Source: CAIKLP01 sp965279595 (GTDB lineage: Bacteria > Bacteroidota > Bacteroidia > Sphingobacteriales > Sphingobacteriaceae). From it: a stretch of DNA of 64,000 nt. The DNA lies in assembly GCA_965279595.1 (NCBI GenBank), contig OZ257246.1:2480001-2544000 (forward strand), in the 5' to 3' direction. The number at the start of each line of letters is the position of its first letter. The stretch's first letter is position 1. Below are positions 26,113-34,846 of the stretch, piece after piece. The notes beneath the pieces were generated by a model that saw only the letters and a list, made by a program, of their open reading frames with translations, was not told where the DNA came from and did not search any database. Position numbers and translations under genes: made by a program.

Positions 26113-26561
26113 CCCCTTAATTTATCTAAAAGATCATTAAGCGTTTTTGCTTCTTCAGTACTAAGGTTACTAAATACTTCATTTGGGTCAACGAGGTTAT
26201 CAATTTCAGTTAATAAATTCAATCCTTTTTCAGAAATATAGATATCTACAGCTCTTCTATCGGCTTTGTTGGTACATCTCTGTATCAATTCCTTTTGTAG
26301 TAAACGCTCAACCATTCTAGAAGCATCACACATTTTATCAAGCATTCGCTCTTTTAATAAATTAACAGTTGAGGGCTTAGGAGATTGTCCACGCAATATT
26401 CTGAGAATATTAAATTGCTGCATAGTGATATCAAATTTTTGAAAATCCTCCTTCATTTTATTGGTTGTCCAATGATAAGTAAAAATCAAATTAATAGCAG
26501 CCTTCTGCTGTTCACCTTTAAAATGAGTCTGCTTTATTTCATTTTCTATTTTCATATCCAT
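26109..26561 (-). CDS. MarR-family transcriptional regulator
   Basis: The 150-residue winged-helix protein has the DNA-recognition region MQQFNILRILRGQSPKP through MLDKMCDASRMVERLLQKELI and the wing CTNKADRRAVDIYISEKG. MarR proteins are dimers that repress efflux, stress or catabolic genes and release DNA on ligand binding. Its 3' end overlaps the ZIP gene by four bases in convergent orientation. The target is not obvious; no adjacent divergent gene exists to suggest one. Confidence 0.9.
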   Translation of the reverse strand: MDMKIENEIKQTHFKGEQQKAAINLIFTYHWTTNKMKEDFQKFDITMQQFNILRILRGQSPKPSTVNLLKERMLDKMCDASRMVERLLQKELIQRCTNKADRRAVDIYISEKGLNLLTEIDNLVDPNEVFSNLSTEEAKTLNDLLDKLRG

Positions 26562-26583
26562 TTCAATTTAATAGCTAATTTAA

Positions 26584-26763
26584 CTATTCCTTTATATTAT
26601 CAGTATTGTTTTCAGGAGATTCTGGTTGTTTAGAATTGTTTTTAATAAAGCCCCAGGGGCAGTGTCTACAGCCACTCTTACAGCAATATCCTCTTTTCAA
26701 ATGATACTCTTTTGTAAAAACAAGCATTCCGTTTTCTATATAATAGTCAACTAACTCTTCCAT
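26584..26763 (-). CDS. Small cysteine-rich protein (DUF5522-like)
   Basis: The 59-residue protein is read from the ATG at 26763 to TAG at 26584. Its centre is GYCCKSGCRHCPWGF, a conserved C-rich motif shared by small bacterial proteins of the DUF5522 type, preceded by DYYIENGMLVFTKEYHLKR. The cysteines suggest metal or Fe-S binding. It sits between the MarR gene and the MBL-fold exonuclease gene, 12 bases from the latter's end, so probably shares its transcript. Function unknown. Confidence 0.78.
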   Translation of the reverse strand: MEELVDYYIENGMLVFTKEYHLKRGYCCKSGCRHCPWGFIKNNSKQPESPENNTDNIKE

Positions 26764-26775
26764 TCAATGCCAAAA

Positions 26776-27720
26776 TTAATTCGCTAATACTTTAACCTTT
26801 TTATTTGAAAAATGTTCCATAAAATCTTTACCATTTCCATGTATGGTCCAAATTTCGGTTGGATTAACCTGCTCCACATAGTTTAAAAGATCATCCCAAT
26901 CCATATGGTCACTCAATAAAAAACTTGTTTCGTTTTTTTCTTGCAAAGCCTCCCAGCCACTTGCAAACACAATTGGAAATTTATGTTGTGCTTTAAAAGT
27001 ATGATAAGTTAATGGAGGAACTAAATAACAATATGGATTATTCAATTTAAAATCCTTTTTATCAGTAGGTAAATAATTCGCCTTCAGTGATTGATACCTT
27101 TCATAAATTTTATGGTACGGAATAATATCACGATGAATAGAAATAACACAATTGGGGTCAATATCATGAATCATTTGCGTGATGCGTTGAGCCTTCCCTA
27201 ATACATAACAACCTAAAATTAATGGCCTTTTTATGGTCAGTATCTTTTTTATTTCTTCTTCCGCTATTGGGTGTTTGATATTTGGATTTGCGAAAGTAGT
27301 TTCCGTTATCAATACATCGGCTTTACAATATTCAATGGGAACAGTGGTTGTATCTGCTTGAGCTTTTACATCTCCTGAATATAAATAATTGATGCCTTTA
27401 TACTCCATTAAAATTTGAGCACTTCCCAATACATGCCCAGCTGAAATAAATTTCAATATCACCCCATTGATTTGAAATTTTTCATGGTAATCAAAAACCT
27501 TACTTTCTTTTGCTGCATTTTTTTTATACCGAAGTAACATGAAATCAAAAGTAGCTTTTGTGCTGTAAACTAGGTATGATCCAGCAATGGCGTGGTCTGC
27601 ATGAGCATGAGAAATGACCGCACACTTTACTGGTTTCTTTGGATCGATATAAAAATCGCCTACACTGCAGTAAAATCCTGCTTCCGTATGCTTAATAAAG
27701 TCGGGTAAAATTTCACTCAT
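26776..27720 (-). CDS. MBL-fold exonuclease-like protein (beta-CASP-related)
   Basis: The 314-residue protein has the metallo-beta-lactamase motif AVISHAHADHAIAG, a later SAGHVLGSAQI and YSGDVK, and C-terminal HMDWDDLLNYVEQ and TIHGNGKDF. This matches proteins annotated as mRNA 3'-processing-factor-like or ligase-associated DNA exonuclease. The usual partners (ATP-dependent DNA ligase, helicase) are not adjacent; instead coaE overlaps it by four bases. It is likely a cytoplasmic nucleic-acid hydrolase with two zinc ions; whether DNA or RNA is its substrate is open. Confidence 0.82.
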   Translation of the reverse strand: MSEILPDFIKHTEAGFYCSVGDFYIDPKKPVKCAVISHAHADHAIAGSYLVYSTKATFDFMLLRYKKNAAKESKVFDYHEKFQINGVILKFISAGHVLGSAQILMEYKGINYLYSGDVKAQADTTTVPIEYCKADVLITETTFANPNIKHPIAEEEIKKILTIKRPLILGCYVLGKAQRITQMIHDIDPNCVISIHRDIIPYHKIYERYQSLKANYLPTDKKDFKLNNPYCYLVPPLTYHTFKAQHKFPIVFASGWEALQEKNETSFLLSDHMDWDDLLNYVEQVNPTEIWTIHGNGKDFMEHFSNKKVKVLAN

Positions 27721-28304
27721 TGCTGAACAAATTTTTGATGCAATTCCATCACTTGCTCAATCAATGAATGCTCATCATCATTATAAATAACAAAATCAAC
27801 CAATTTCAATTTTTCTTCATCAGGCATTTGATTTTTCATTCTATCTAATACTTGAGTTTCAGTGATGCCGTCTCTAGCCATCACTCGTTTAATTCTTTGT
27901 TCTAAACTTGAATAAACCATGATAGAATAATCGTTCAACAAATTGCTGCCTGATTCAAATAAAATTGCTGCTTCTTTCAAAACATAGGGAGCCTCCTTTT
28001 GTGTCAATGCCCAAACTGGGAAGTAATTGATCACCTTTGGATGTACTATTTTATTAAGAATTTCTAATTGAGATTTATCTTTAAATACAATATTTGAGAT
28101 ATGTGATTTTTGATATTCACCGCGTTCATTATATGACTCAGGTCCAAAAGATTCTATAATTGCTTTTTTGATTTCTGGATCATTTACAATTAATTCTTTT
28201 GCCATTGCATCTGCATCATAGATAGGGATTCCAAGGTTTGCGAATATTTTACAAACCACAGATTTACCACTTCCAATACCTCCTGTTATTCCTATTTTTA
28301 ACAT
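27717..28304 (-). CDS. coaE: Dephospho-CoA kinase
   Basis: The 195-residue P-loop kinase begins KIGITGGIGSGKSVVCKIF, with YDADAMAKELI as the substrate lid region, HPKVINYFPVWA and ARDGITETQVLDRMKNQM. It performs the final step of coenzyme A synthesis, phosphorylating dephospho-CoA. It shares a TAATG junction with the ybbR-like gene upstream and overlaps the MBL gene downstream. The coaE-ybbR-yajC order is common in Bacteroidota. Confidence 0.94.
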   Translation of the reverse strand: MLKIGITGGIGSGKSVVCKIFANLGIPIYDADAMAKELIVNDPEIKKAIIESFGPESYNERGEYQKSHISNIVFKDKSQLEILNKIVHPKVINYFPVWALTQKEAPYVLKEAAILFESGSNLLNDYSIMVYSSLEQRIKRVMARDGITETQVLDRMKNQMPDEEKLKLVDFVIYNDDEHSLIEQVMELHQKFVQQ

Positions 28305-29272
28305 TATTTGATAATTAAATAATCAACAGTTTGCGGAAATATTCTAATGTTTTTGATGAAAGCTGGTGACTCAACTAAAGTAAGTTTTAAACGATCAGTT
28401 AATAATGGATCCTTACTGGCTATGATTCTAAAGGATTGTGGCTTAATCAAATTATAGTTGGTTAGTGAAACTTGATATTTCACTTCACAAGTTTTAGGAA
28501 AAATTTTCATCACCCCATCACCAATAAAACCTTTCATTTGAATAGGTATTTGCAATATATTTTCAGTGAATTTCTCTACCGGAATTTGAATGGTTGTGCT
28601 CGCAAAAGATAACAGCACATTACTATTGTCCACATCTTTCAATCTGATAACCTCTTGGTAATTCAAACATAAATCATTCAATACCAATGGTACTGTTGAC
28701 CAGGATGTAATATTCTTTATTCTTTCAAATGGACCACTAATTGTGACACTATCTGGGTAAAGTTTAATGCTTGCACTTTGATCAAATTGGTTTCTAAAAT
28801 TCAATTTAACCTTTGCTATGATAGGCACCTTTTTTACACTTTTTTTTTCAAATGAAAAGGGAAGTTTTGCAGGAAATACTTCAATGATTTTCAATTTACT
28901 TTGCAGTTGAATATCCAAATCAACTAAACTTTTAGTTAAATCAATTTCAGTTTTACCTTCATACTTATCTAAATCTAAAACTAAAGTGTCTGAAATTTGA
29001 CTGAGTTTACTTCTCAGAAAATACCAGCCTGTTCCTTCAACTTTAAAAGATACTGACCTATTATTTGCAATAGTTAATGCTTGATTAACAGGAACATTTT
29101 TAAAAACAATGGGTACTTGTACTTCAAAACGATAAGGTTTATTTAAAATATTCAATAACCAAAATACAAATGCTGCAAGCATGCAAAACACAAAAAGCAA
29201 AAGCCTTCTCCTAATCCTTCTTCTAGATTTCTCTCTATAATATTGAATTACGGTTAGGATATACTTTTTCAT
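28304..29272 (-). CDS. YbbR-like domain protein
   Basis: The 322-residue protein has a basic cytoplasmic tail (REKSRRRIRRRLL), one membrane helix (LLLFVFCMLAAFVFWLLNIL) and then periplasmic YbbR-type beta modules (for example KLNFRNQFDQSASIKLYPDSVTISGP, split by loops). In Firmicutes, YbbR/CdaR activates the c-di-AMP cyclase CdaA, which is normally adjacent; no cyclase gene is here, so the role may differ. It is translationally coupled to coaE. Confidence 0.82.
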   Translation of the reverse strand: MKKYILTVIQYYREKSRRRIRRRLLLFVFCMLAAFVFWLLNILNKPYRFEVQVPIVFKNVPVNQALTIANNRSVSFKVEGTGWYFLRSKLSQISDTLVLDLDKYEGKTEIDLTKSLVDLDIQLQSKLKIIEVFPAKLPFSFEKKSVKKVPIIAKVKLNFRNQFDQSASIKLYPDSVTISGPFERIKNITSWSTVPLVLNDLCLNYQEVIRLKDVDNSNVLLSFASTTIQIPVEKFTENILQIPIQMKGFIGDGVMKIFPKTCEVKYQVSLTNYNLIKPQSFRIIASKDPLLTDRLKLTLVESPAFIKNIRIFPQTVDYLIIK

Positions 29273-29295
29273 TTATTAAATGTATGGCTATCAAA

Positions 29296-29326
29296 CAAAA
29301 ATATCAACCTTTTTGGGGTTGATATT
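29296..29326 (-). terminator. Terminator after yajC
   Basis: A perfect 10-bp stem (AATATCAACC/GGTTGATATT) with a 7-nt loop is followed on the minus strand by TTTTTG. It lies between yajC and ybbR and may attenuate rather than fully separate them. Confidence 0.75.
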
Positions 29327-29348
29327 GAAGTAATTTTCTTTAGGAGAA

Positions 29349-29678
29349 TTAATTTTGTGCTTGAATTCTTTTAGAAGCTTCTAATGAAATTGATACTTTA
29401 TCAATTTTCATTCTAACTCCATTTTCAATTTCAAACAAATAAGTATCATCATTAACCTCAGCAATTTTACCGTGAATACCAGCAATGGTAACTACTTTGT
29501 CACCTTTTTTGATACTTTCCACAAAGTTCTTTTGATCTTTAATTTTTTTAGTTTGTGGACGAATCATGAAGAAATAAAATACCACTGCTATTAAAATTAA
29601 TGGTAAAAAGCTCATGATTGGGTTTGAGTTAGCTCCTCCAGCAGGAGCACCCATTAATAAGATGTTAAGTAATTGCAT
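29349..29678 (-). CDS. yajC: Preprotein translocase subunit YajC
   Basis: The 109-residue protein has one N-terminal membrane helix (IMSFLPLILIAVVFYFFMI) followed by RPQTKKIKDQKNF and GDKVVTIAGIHGKIAEV, the YajC signature. It associates with SecDF at the inner membrane and supports Sec-dependent export. It sits in the conserved block DUF1573-yajC-ybbR-coaE. The hydrophobic N-terminus before the helix (GAPAGGANSN) is short, as usual in this phylum. Confidence 0.93.
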   Translation of the reverse strand: MQLLNILLMGAPAGGANSNPIMSFLPLILIAVVFYFFMIRPQTKKIKDQKNFVESIKKGDKVVTIAGIHGKIAEVNDDTYLFEIENGVRMKIDKVSISLEASKRIQAQN

Positions 29679-29717
29679 ATTCTTTTTTTGTATTTGTATA
29701 ATTTATAAATGTTTTAA

Positions 29718-30176
29718 TTATTTAGCCTCAAGAATTTCACCTCTTAAATAAAGCACTTTTGTATTTGGCACTGTATTGGCAATCAAAGTAATGGTTTTGG
29801 TTTGCAGTCCTAATTTATTTTCACTGTTAAATACTACATCAATTTTAGCTTCTTCTCCTGGAGCAATAGGATCCTCAGGATAAGATGGTACTGTACAACC
29901 ACAACTTGCTGTTGCTGATGAAATAATTAGTGGCGTAAACCCTGTATTTTTAAATACAAATGAATACGATACTTTCTCACCTTGAGTAATTTTACCAAAA
30001 TCATAAGTATCATTACTGAAACTGAATTTAGGTAATTTAGTAGTATCTACTTGACCATCTTCAGTCATTGGTATATCTACAGCTGACGCGCTAACTCCTG
30101 ACTTTGGTGCTGTTTCAGAGCAAGCAGCAAAGCCAATTGCCAATAATAAAATAAAAATGTTTGTTCTTAATTTCAT
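29718..30176 (-). CDS. DUF1573 lipoprotein
   Basis: The 152-residue protein begins with a lipoprotein signal (FILLLAIGFAACSE). One DUF1573 Ig-like domain follows: FDFGKITQGEKVSY in related form (YDFGKITQGEKVSYSF), then NTGFTPLIISSATASCGCT and EDPIAPGEEAKIDV. The CGC motif is typical. The envelope role is unknown, but the gene is regularly linked to nusB and yajC in Bacteroidota, as here, with a 13-base gap from nusB. Confidence 0.87.
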   Translation of the reverse strand: MKLRTNIFILLLAIGFAACSETAPKSGVSASAVDIPMTEDGQVDTTKLPKFSFSNDTYDFGKITQGEKVSYSFVFKNTGFTPLIISSATASCGCTVPSYPEDPIAPGEEAKIDVVFNSENKLGLQTKTITLIANTVPNTKVLYLRGEILEAK

Positions 30177-30189
30177 GTTTAAATCTATT

Positions 30190-31137
30190 TTATTCTAATA
30201 ATCCCCTACCCATTTTATTGATCAATTTTTCATTTTTCAAATCAACCAAAATCTTATCTAATATTCCATTTATAAAACCCTTGCTTTTAGGTGTGCTAAA
30301 TTCTTTGGAAATATCAATGTATTCATTCATGGTTACTTTGATTGGAATTGAATTGAAATGAATGAGTTCTGCAATAGCCATTTTCATTAAAATAGTATCA
30401 ACCATTGCAATACGTTCAACATCCCAATTTTGGGTTTTGTTTGCAATCATTTCGCTGTAATCCTTATCGTTACTAACAGTTTTGTTAAATAAAGTGATTA
30501 TAAACTCTTTATCATCTTCCCAATTAGCAGTGATAGGTAATAAATCGATCTTCTCTGCTGAACTATCTTTATATGCCTTGATTGTTTTGGTAACCATGCC
30601 TTCAATTGATTCTTGATCAACTGGCCAATTGATATTTTTCTCTTCTAAATGTTGTTCTAATAAAGGAAAAGTAAAGAGAACTTTCTTATATAGAAAAAGA
30701 ATAAACTCTTGATCTTCTTTAATACTGTGCTCTATTGAAGTAGCATAGTTTTGATAAGCCTCTTCCCCTTTTAACTGCTCTAAAATAGCTCTAAACAAAA
30801 CTTCTTCACCATTCCAATTAACTTTGTATTTATTTACGAGCTCTAGGAAATTTTTATCCTTCCTCAATAATTGTATAAATTTATTATTTACAATAATTGG
30901 TTTTGAACTTAAATCAGCTTCCGTTGGTAAAAACTTTGTCCCCTTTTCTGTAACTGCTGATTCTTCAAAATCAGCTAGTTCAATACCTAACAATAACAAG
31001 TAAATATAGAAATCATGAACAGTTTGAATAGCTTTCAGTAATTGCTTTTCAGAGGCCCGAACATCTTTTGTTTCTGCTTGTTGATAGGCATATAAGGCTT
31101 GAAAACCCTTTATTCTTAAATGACGACGATTTAACAT
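30190..31137 (-). CDS. nusB: Transcription antitermination factor NusB, long Bacteroidota form
   Basis: The 315-residue protein has the NusB fold split over its length. It begins RRHLRIKGFQALYAYQQ and ends with the conserved DTILMKMAIAELIHFNSIPIKVTMNEYIDISKEFST, then KGFINGILDKI. It is about twice the E. coli NusB length; the extra N-terminal half is normal for this phylum. It binds boxA RNA with NusE to promote rRNA transcription. It is upstream of DUF1573 and downstream of the dehydrogenase gene. Confidence 0.92.
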   Translation of the reverse strand: MLNRRHLRIKGFQALYAYQQAETKDVRASEKQLLKAIQTVHDFYIYLLLLGIELADFEESAVTEKGTKFLPTEADLSSKPIIVNNKFIQLLRKDKNFLELVNKYKVNWNGEEVLFRAILEQLKGEEAYQNYATSIEHSIKEDQEFILFLYKKVLFTFPLLEQHLEEKNINWPVDQESIEGMVTKTIKAYKDSSAEKIDLLPITANWEDDKEFIITLFNKTVSNDKDYSEMIANKTQNWDVERIAMVDTILMKMAIAELIHFNSIPIKVTMNEYIDISKEFSTPKSKGFINGILDKILVDLKNEKLINKMGRGLLE

Positions 31138-31179
31138 ATTTTTTTATAAAGAACGATTGAGTTTAAACTCAGTATTTAA

Positions 31180-32265
31180 TTAGTAACAAGCTTTAATTCT
31201 GCGGATATCCTCAATTCTTTTCTCAGCAATTTTATTTGCTGCTTCATATGTTGGGATATTTTCTTCACGAGATTTCTTTAAAATTTCTAAAGTTACTTCG
31301 TAAATATGTTCCGTTTTTTCCATTGCTCTTTTAGCACTATGGCCTTGCAATTCAGAATATACATTGATTAAACCTCCAGCATTGATCAAGAAGTCAGGAG
31401 CGTAAATAATTCCTTTTTCCATCACCATTCTACCATGTACATTTTCATCAGCCAATTGGTTATTAGCAGCTCCTGCAATAATTGCACATTTCAATTTTGC
31501 CAACGTTTCCGTATTTACTGTTGCTCCTAAAGCACAAGGTGCATAAATATCGATGTTCAAATCATAGAATGAATTGCTAGCAATTACTTCCGCACCATAT
31601 TTTTTAGAAACTTCGATTAATCTTTCTTCATTAATATCAGTGATATACACCTTTGCATTTTCTGCACGTAAGTGTTTCACTAAATTCTCGCCAACATGAC
31701 CTACGCCTTGCACAGCAATTACTTTTCCTGAAAGACTATCATTTCCCCATAAATGTTGAGCCGATGCTTTCATGCCCATATAAACACCGAAAGCAGTAAC
31801 TGGTGAAGGATCACCCAATCCACCTAATGATTCAGGAATTCCTGCAACATGACTAGTTTCCATTTTCACATATTCCATGTCTTTTGGACTAGTTCCTACA
31901 TCCTCAGCAGTTATATATTCTCCGTTTAAATTTTCAATGCATTTACCATAACGACGCATCATCGCTTCTGATTTGTCTTTTTTAGAATCACCAATGATTA
32001 CTGCTTTTCCACCACCTAAGTTTAATCCAGTAATGGCCGCTTTGTAGGTCATTCCTCGTGATAAACGTAACACATCATTTAATGCCTCAGCTTCTGATTT
32101 ATAATGCCACATACGGGTTCCACCTAAAGCAGGACCTAAAGTTGTGTCGTGAATGGCAATAATGGCTTTCAATCCAGTAGCTTTATCATAACAATAAACT
32201 ACTTTCTGATGATCGTTCTCAGCCATTTTATTAAATACTGAGTTTTCTCCTAAAATATCTGACAT
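31180..32265 (-). CDS. Leucine/branched-chain amino-acid dehydrogenase (Glu/Leu/Phe/Val family)
   Basis: The 361-residue enzyme has the catalytic lysines in GGTRMWHY and MTYKAAITGLNLGGGKAVI. The NAD domain has VIAVQGVGHVGENLVKHL and the motif APCALGATVN. It deaminates leucine (or valine) to the 2-oxo acid in the cytoplasm. With HMG-CoA lyase and scoAB elsewhere in the window this fits leucine catabolism to acetoacetate, although these genes are not an operon. Substrate assignment to leucine is by family resemblance. A TACTTTTG -7-like box lies at 32318-32325. Confidence 0.87.
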   Translation of the reverse strand: MSDILGENSVFNKMAENDHQKVVYCYDKATGLKAIIAIHDTTLGPALGGTRMWHYKSEAEALNDVLRLSRGMTYKAAITGLNLGGGKAVIIGDSKKDKSEAMMRRYGKCIENLNGEYITAEDVGTSPKDMEYVKMETSHVAGIPESLGGLGDPSPVTAFGVYMGMKASAQHLWGNDSLSGKVIAVQGVGHVGENLVKHLRAENAKVYITDINEERLIEVSKKYGAEVIASNSFYDLNIDIYAPCALGATVNTETLAKLKCAIIAGAANNQLADENVHGRMVMEKGIIYAPDFLINAGGLINVYSELQGHSAKRAMEKTEHIYEVTLEILKKSREENIPTYEAANKIAEKRIEDIRRIKACY

Positions 32266-32317
32266 GTTGTTGAATTTATTTTACCTTATTAAGTGCCGAA
32301 ACTAGCCCGGAAAGCAG

Positions 32318-32325
32318 CAAAAGTA
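32318..32325 (-). promoter_or_regulatory. -7-like box (TACTTTTG) upstream of the dehydrogenase gene
   Basis: It matches TAnnTTTG on the minus strand, 53 nt before the start codon. No -33 element is evident. Confidence 0.4.
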
Positions 32326-32421
32326 TATTATTTTTTTCAATTGTAAGAATGTATATTTTCATATCAAGTCTTTGCTAACTATAGCTCATAAATTGTTGAA
32401 AGGCTTTAAGTATTTATATTG

Positions 32422-32429
32422 TAAATTTG
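32422..32429 (+). promoter_or_regulatory. -7 promoter box (TAAATTTG) for the ABC transporter
   Basis: It matches TAnnTTTG, with a TTGTTG about 23 nt upstream (32393-32398) as a possible -33 element; the leader would be about 50 bases. Confidence 0.5.
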
Positions 32430-32487
32430 AACTTTAAACACACTTATTAGAACCAATTAAAAAGGTCGAAATATCCTTTAAACATCT

Positions 32488-34278
32488 ATGAAAGAACTTT
32501 TTTCGCTTAATTCTTACTTATACAAATATAAATATCGATTATTATTGGGCGTCCTTTTTGTTACCCTATCCAATTGGTTTGGAGTGTTTCCAGCTCAAAT
32601 AATTCGACTAGCTTTTGATTTGGTAAATGATAGCATCAATAATTACCACCTATTTGCTGGGTTTGAACGTCAAACTATACTCTATACTTTATTTGGAAAA
32701 ATTGTATTTCTATTCGGTTTAATCATTTTTATGGTTGCTGTGATAAAGGGAATATTCATGTTTTTCATGCGACAAACCATCATTGTGGTTTCAAGATTGA
32801 TTGAATATGATTTGAAGAATAATATTTATGCCCAATATCAAAGACTTTCTTTAGCATTTTACAGAAGAAATAATACAGGCGATTTAATGAATCGTGTAAG
32901 TGAAGATGTGAGTAGGGTTAGAATGTACATTGGTCCAGCAATTATGTACACCATTAACTTAATTGTATTATTTGTTTTGGTGATTAGTACCATGATTAGT
33001 GTAAACCCACTACTCACACTATATTCCTTATTGCCTTTACCTTTTTTATTCTTTGCAATTTATTACGTTCAGAATATCATTAATATGAAATCTGAAAAAA
33101 TTCAAGAACAGCTATCAACCCTAACCACTACCGTGCAGGAAACCTTTTCAGGAGTGCGTGTAATAAAAGCTTATGTAAGAGAAAAGCAATTGGCTGAACG
33201 CTTTGCTGATGAAAGTGAAACATATAGGAGCAAATCAATGGAATTGTTTAAAGTTCAAGCTGTGTTTTTCCCAACAGTATTGGCTTTGATTGGCATAAGT
33301 ACTTTATTGACGGTTTACATTGGTGGCAGAGAAGTAATTAGAGGCTCCATTACGGCGGGTAACATAGCTGAATTCATTGTTTATGTAAATATTTTAACCT
33401 GGCCAGTAACTTCGGTGGGTTGGGTAACCTCCTTGGTTCAACGTGCTGCTGCTTCCCAAAAAAGAATCAATGAATTTTTGAATTTAAGTTCAGAAATCAA
33501 AAATCCTAGTTTGGAACCTTTTCCAATCAAAGGAAAAATTCAATTTAACCAAGTTCATTTCACTTATCCTGATACCGGAATTGAAGCTTTGAAAGGCATT
33601 AGTTTCGAAATAAAGGAAGGGGAAACATTGGCAATTGTTGGAAGAACAGGCTCAGGAAAAACCACAATAGCCAATCTAATTAGCCGAATGTTTGATGTAG
33701 ATAAAGGCACAATAACTATTGATAATCAAGATATTAAGACCGTTAACTTAAATGATTTAAGAGGTCAAATGGGAATGGTACCTCAAGAAGTTTTTCTTTT
33801 TTCAGATAGCATTAAAAACAACATTGCCTTTGGCTTGAAAGAAGCTTCAGATGAAAGTATCATGGAAGCAGCAAAATTGGCAGATATCTATGATAACATC
33901 ATTCATTTCGAAAACGGATTTGAAACCCGAGTAGGTGAAAGAGGAATTACTTTATCGGGTGGACAAAAGCAAAGAGTTTCCATTGCAAGGGCTTTACTTA
34001 AGAAACCCAAAATATTAGTTTTTGATGATGCTCTTTCTGCCGTGGATACACAAACAGAAGAAGCTATATTGGCCAACCTTGCAGTGATTATGAAAGGCAG
34101 AACCAATATTTTGATCAGCCATAGGGTTTCAACTGTAAAAAATGCGAATCATATATTGTATCTCGATGCTGGAACTATTGTGGAGCAAGGAACTCACGAC
34201 AATTTATTAAGTTTGAAAGGTGCTTATTATGAACTTTATCAAAAGCAATTATTAGAAGAAGAAAGTATCATAGCTTAA
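32488..34278 (+). CDS. ABC exporter, fused permease-ATPase
   Basis: The 596-residue half-transporter has six membrane helices in residues 1-320 (type I exporter). The nucleotide-binding domain has Walker A GRTGSGKTTIAN near 385-396, the signature LSGGQKQRVSIARALL and Walker B ILVFDDALSAVD. It would act as a homodimer, exporting lipids, peptides or drugs. It is MsbA/multidrug-like, but its substrate cannot be told. It has its own promoter, and the gene stands alone. Confidence 0.92.
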   Translation: MKELFSLNSYLYKYKYRLLLGVLFVTLSNWFGVFPAQIIRLAFDLVNDSINNYHLFAGFERQTILYTLFGKIVFLFGLIIFMVAVIKGIFMFFMRQTIIVVSRLIEYDLKNNIYAQYQRLSLAFYRRNNTGDLMNRVSEDVSRVRMYIGPAIMYTINLIVLFVLVISTMISVNPLLTLYSLLPLPFLFFAIYYVQNIINMKSEKIQEQLSTLTTTVQETFSGVRVIKAYVREKQLAERFADESETYRSKSMELFKVQAVFFPTVLALIGISTLLTVYIGGREVIRGSITAGNIAEFIVYVNILTWPVTSVGWVTSLVQRAAASQKRINEFLNLSSEIKNPSLEPFPIKGKIQFNQVHFTYPDTGIEALKGISFEIKEGETLAIVGRTGSGKTTIANLISRMFDVDKGTITIDNQDIKTVNLNDLRGQMGMVPQEVFLFSDSIKNNIAFGLKEASDESIMEAAKLADIYDNIIHFENGFETRVGERGITLSGGQKQRVSIARALLKKPKILVFDDALSAVDTQTEEAILANLAVIMKGRTNILISHRVSTVKNANHILYLDAGTIVEQGTHDNLLSLKGAYYELYQKQLLEEESIIA

Positions 34279-34361
34279 TCTAATATATGATTGTGGCTTT
34301 TGAATGTTTGGAAGTTTGGATTTAAATACTTTTATTTACCACATATTTAGTAAACAAAATA

Positions 34362-34682
34362 ATGGGAGAATACGAAAACAAAGACAGAGAAGAGGTTTAC
34401 TCGAAAAAAGTAAGAGCAGGAAAAAGGACTTATTTTTTTGATGTAAAATCAACACGTTCAGGCGACTATTACATTACAGTTACTGAAAGTAAGAAGCGTA
34501 TGGAAGATGGCGTGTTTGTAAAACACAAAATATTCCTTTACAAAGAAGACTTTGAAAAATTCAGTGAAGGTTTATTGGACACTGTAGAATACATCAAAGC
34601 CAATCAAGAAGTAGTTGAGCGTAAATACGAAGAGTTTAACAACTCAGCTCCTACCTCACCAGATATAGATTTCGAAATTTAA
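34362..34682 (+). CDS. DUF3276/PUR-domain nucleic-acid-binding protein
   Basis: The 106-residue protein matches the bacterial PUR-alpha-like family (DUF3276): EVYSKKVRAGKRTYFFDVKSTR (given in parts), YYITVTESKKR and HKIFLYKEDFEKF. Homologues such as Borrelia BpuR bind single-stranded DNA and RNA and regulate translation. It is monocistronic and ends in a strong terminator, consistent with an abundant small regulator. Conserved across Bacteroidota. Confidence 0.88.
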   Translation: MGEYENKDREEVYSKKVRAGKRTYFFDVKSTRSGDYYITVTESKKRMEDGVFVKHKIFLYKEDFEKFSEGLLDTVEYIKANQEVVERKYEEFNNSAPTSPDIDFEI

Positions 34683-34684
34683 AG

Positions 34685-34716
34685 AAAAGCCCCAACAACA
34701 ATTGGGGCTTTTTTTA
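34685..34716 (+). terminator. Rho-independent terminator after the PUR-domain gene
   Basis: The stem AAAAGCCCCA/TGGGGCTTTT has an 8-nt loop and is followed by a T run. Confidence 0.9.
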
Positions 34717-34831
34717 TGCTTAAATGCTAGCATATATAATCCATTCAACCCAAATCATTCCTCAATTCCCAAGCTATCAATTAACCCAATTGCTAATTAA
34801 TTTGATTAAATAATTCTAAAAGCAAAAATGT

Positions 34832-34839
34832 TATCTTTG
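34832..34839 (+). promoter_or_regulatory. -7 promoter box (TATCTTTG) for the agmatinase-like gene
   Basis: It matches TAnnTTTG and ends seven bases before the TTG start codon, so the mRNA should be nearly leaderless. Confidence 0.55.
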
Positions 34840-34846
34840 CCGAAAT

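Noticed and set aside
32281..32340. Possible tRNA or small RNA in the gap upstream of the dehydrogenase gene
   Set aside because: No cloverleaf or conserved T-loop found; only a -7-like box was visible.
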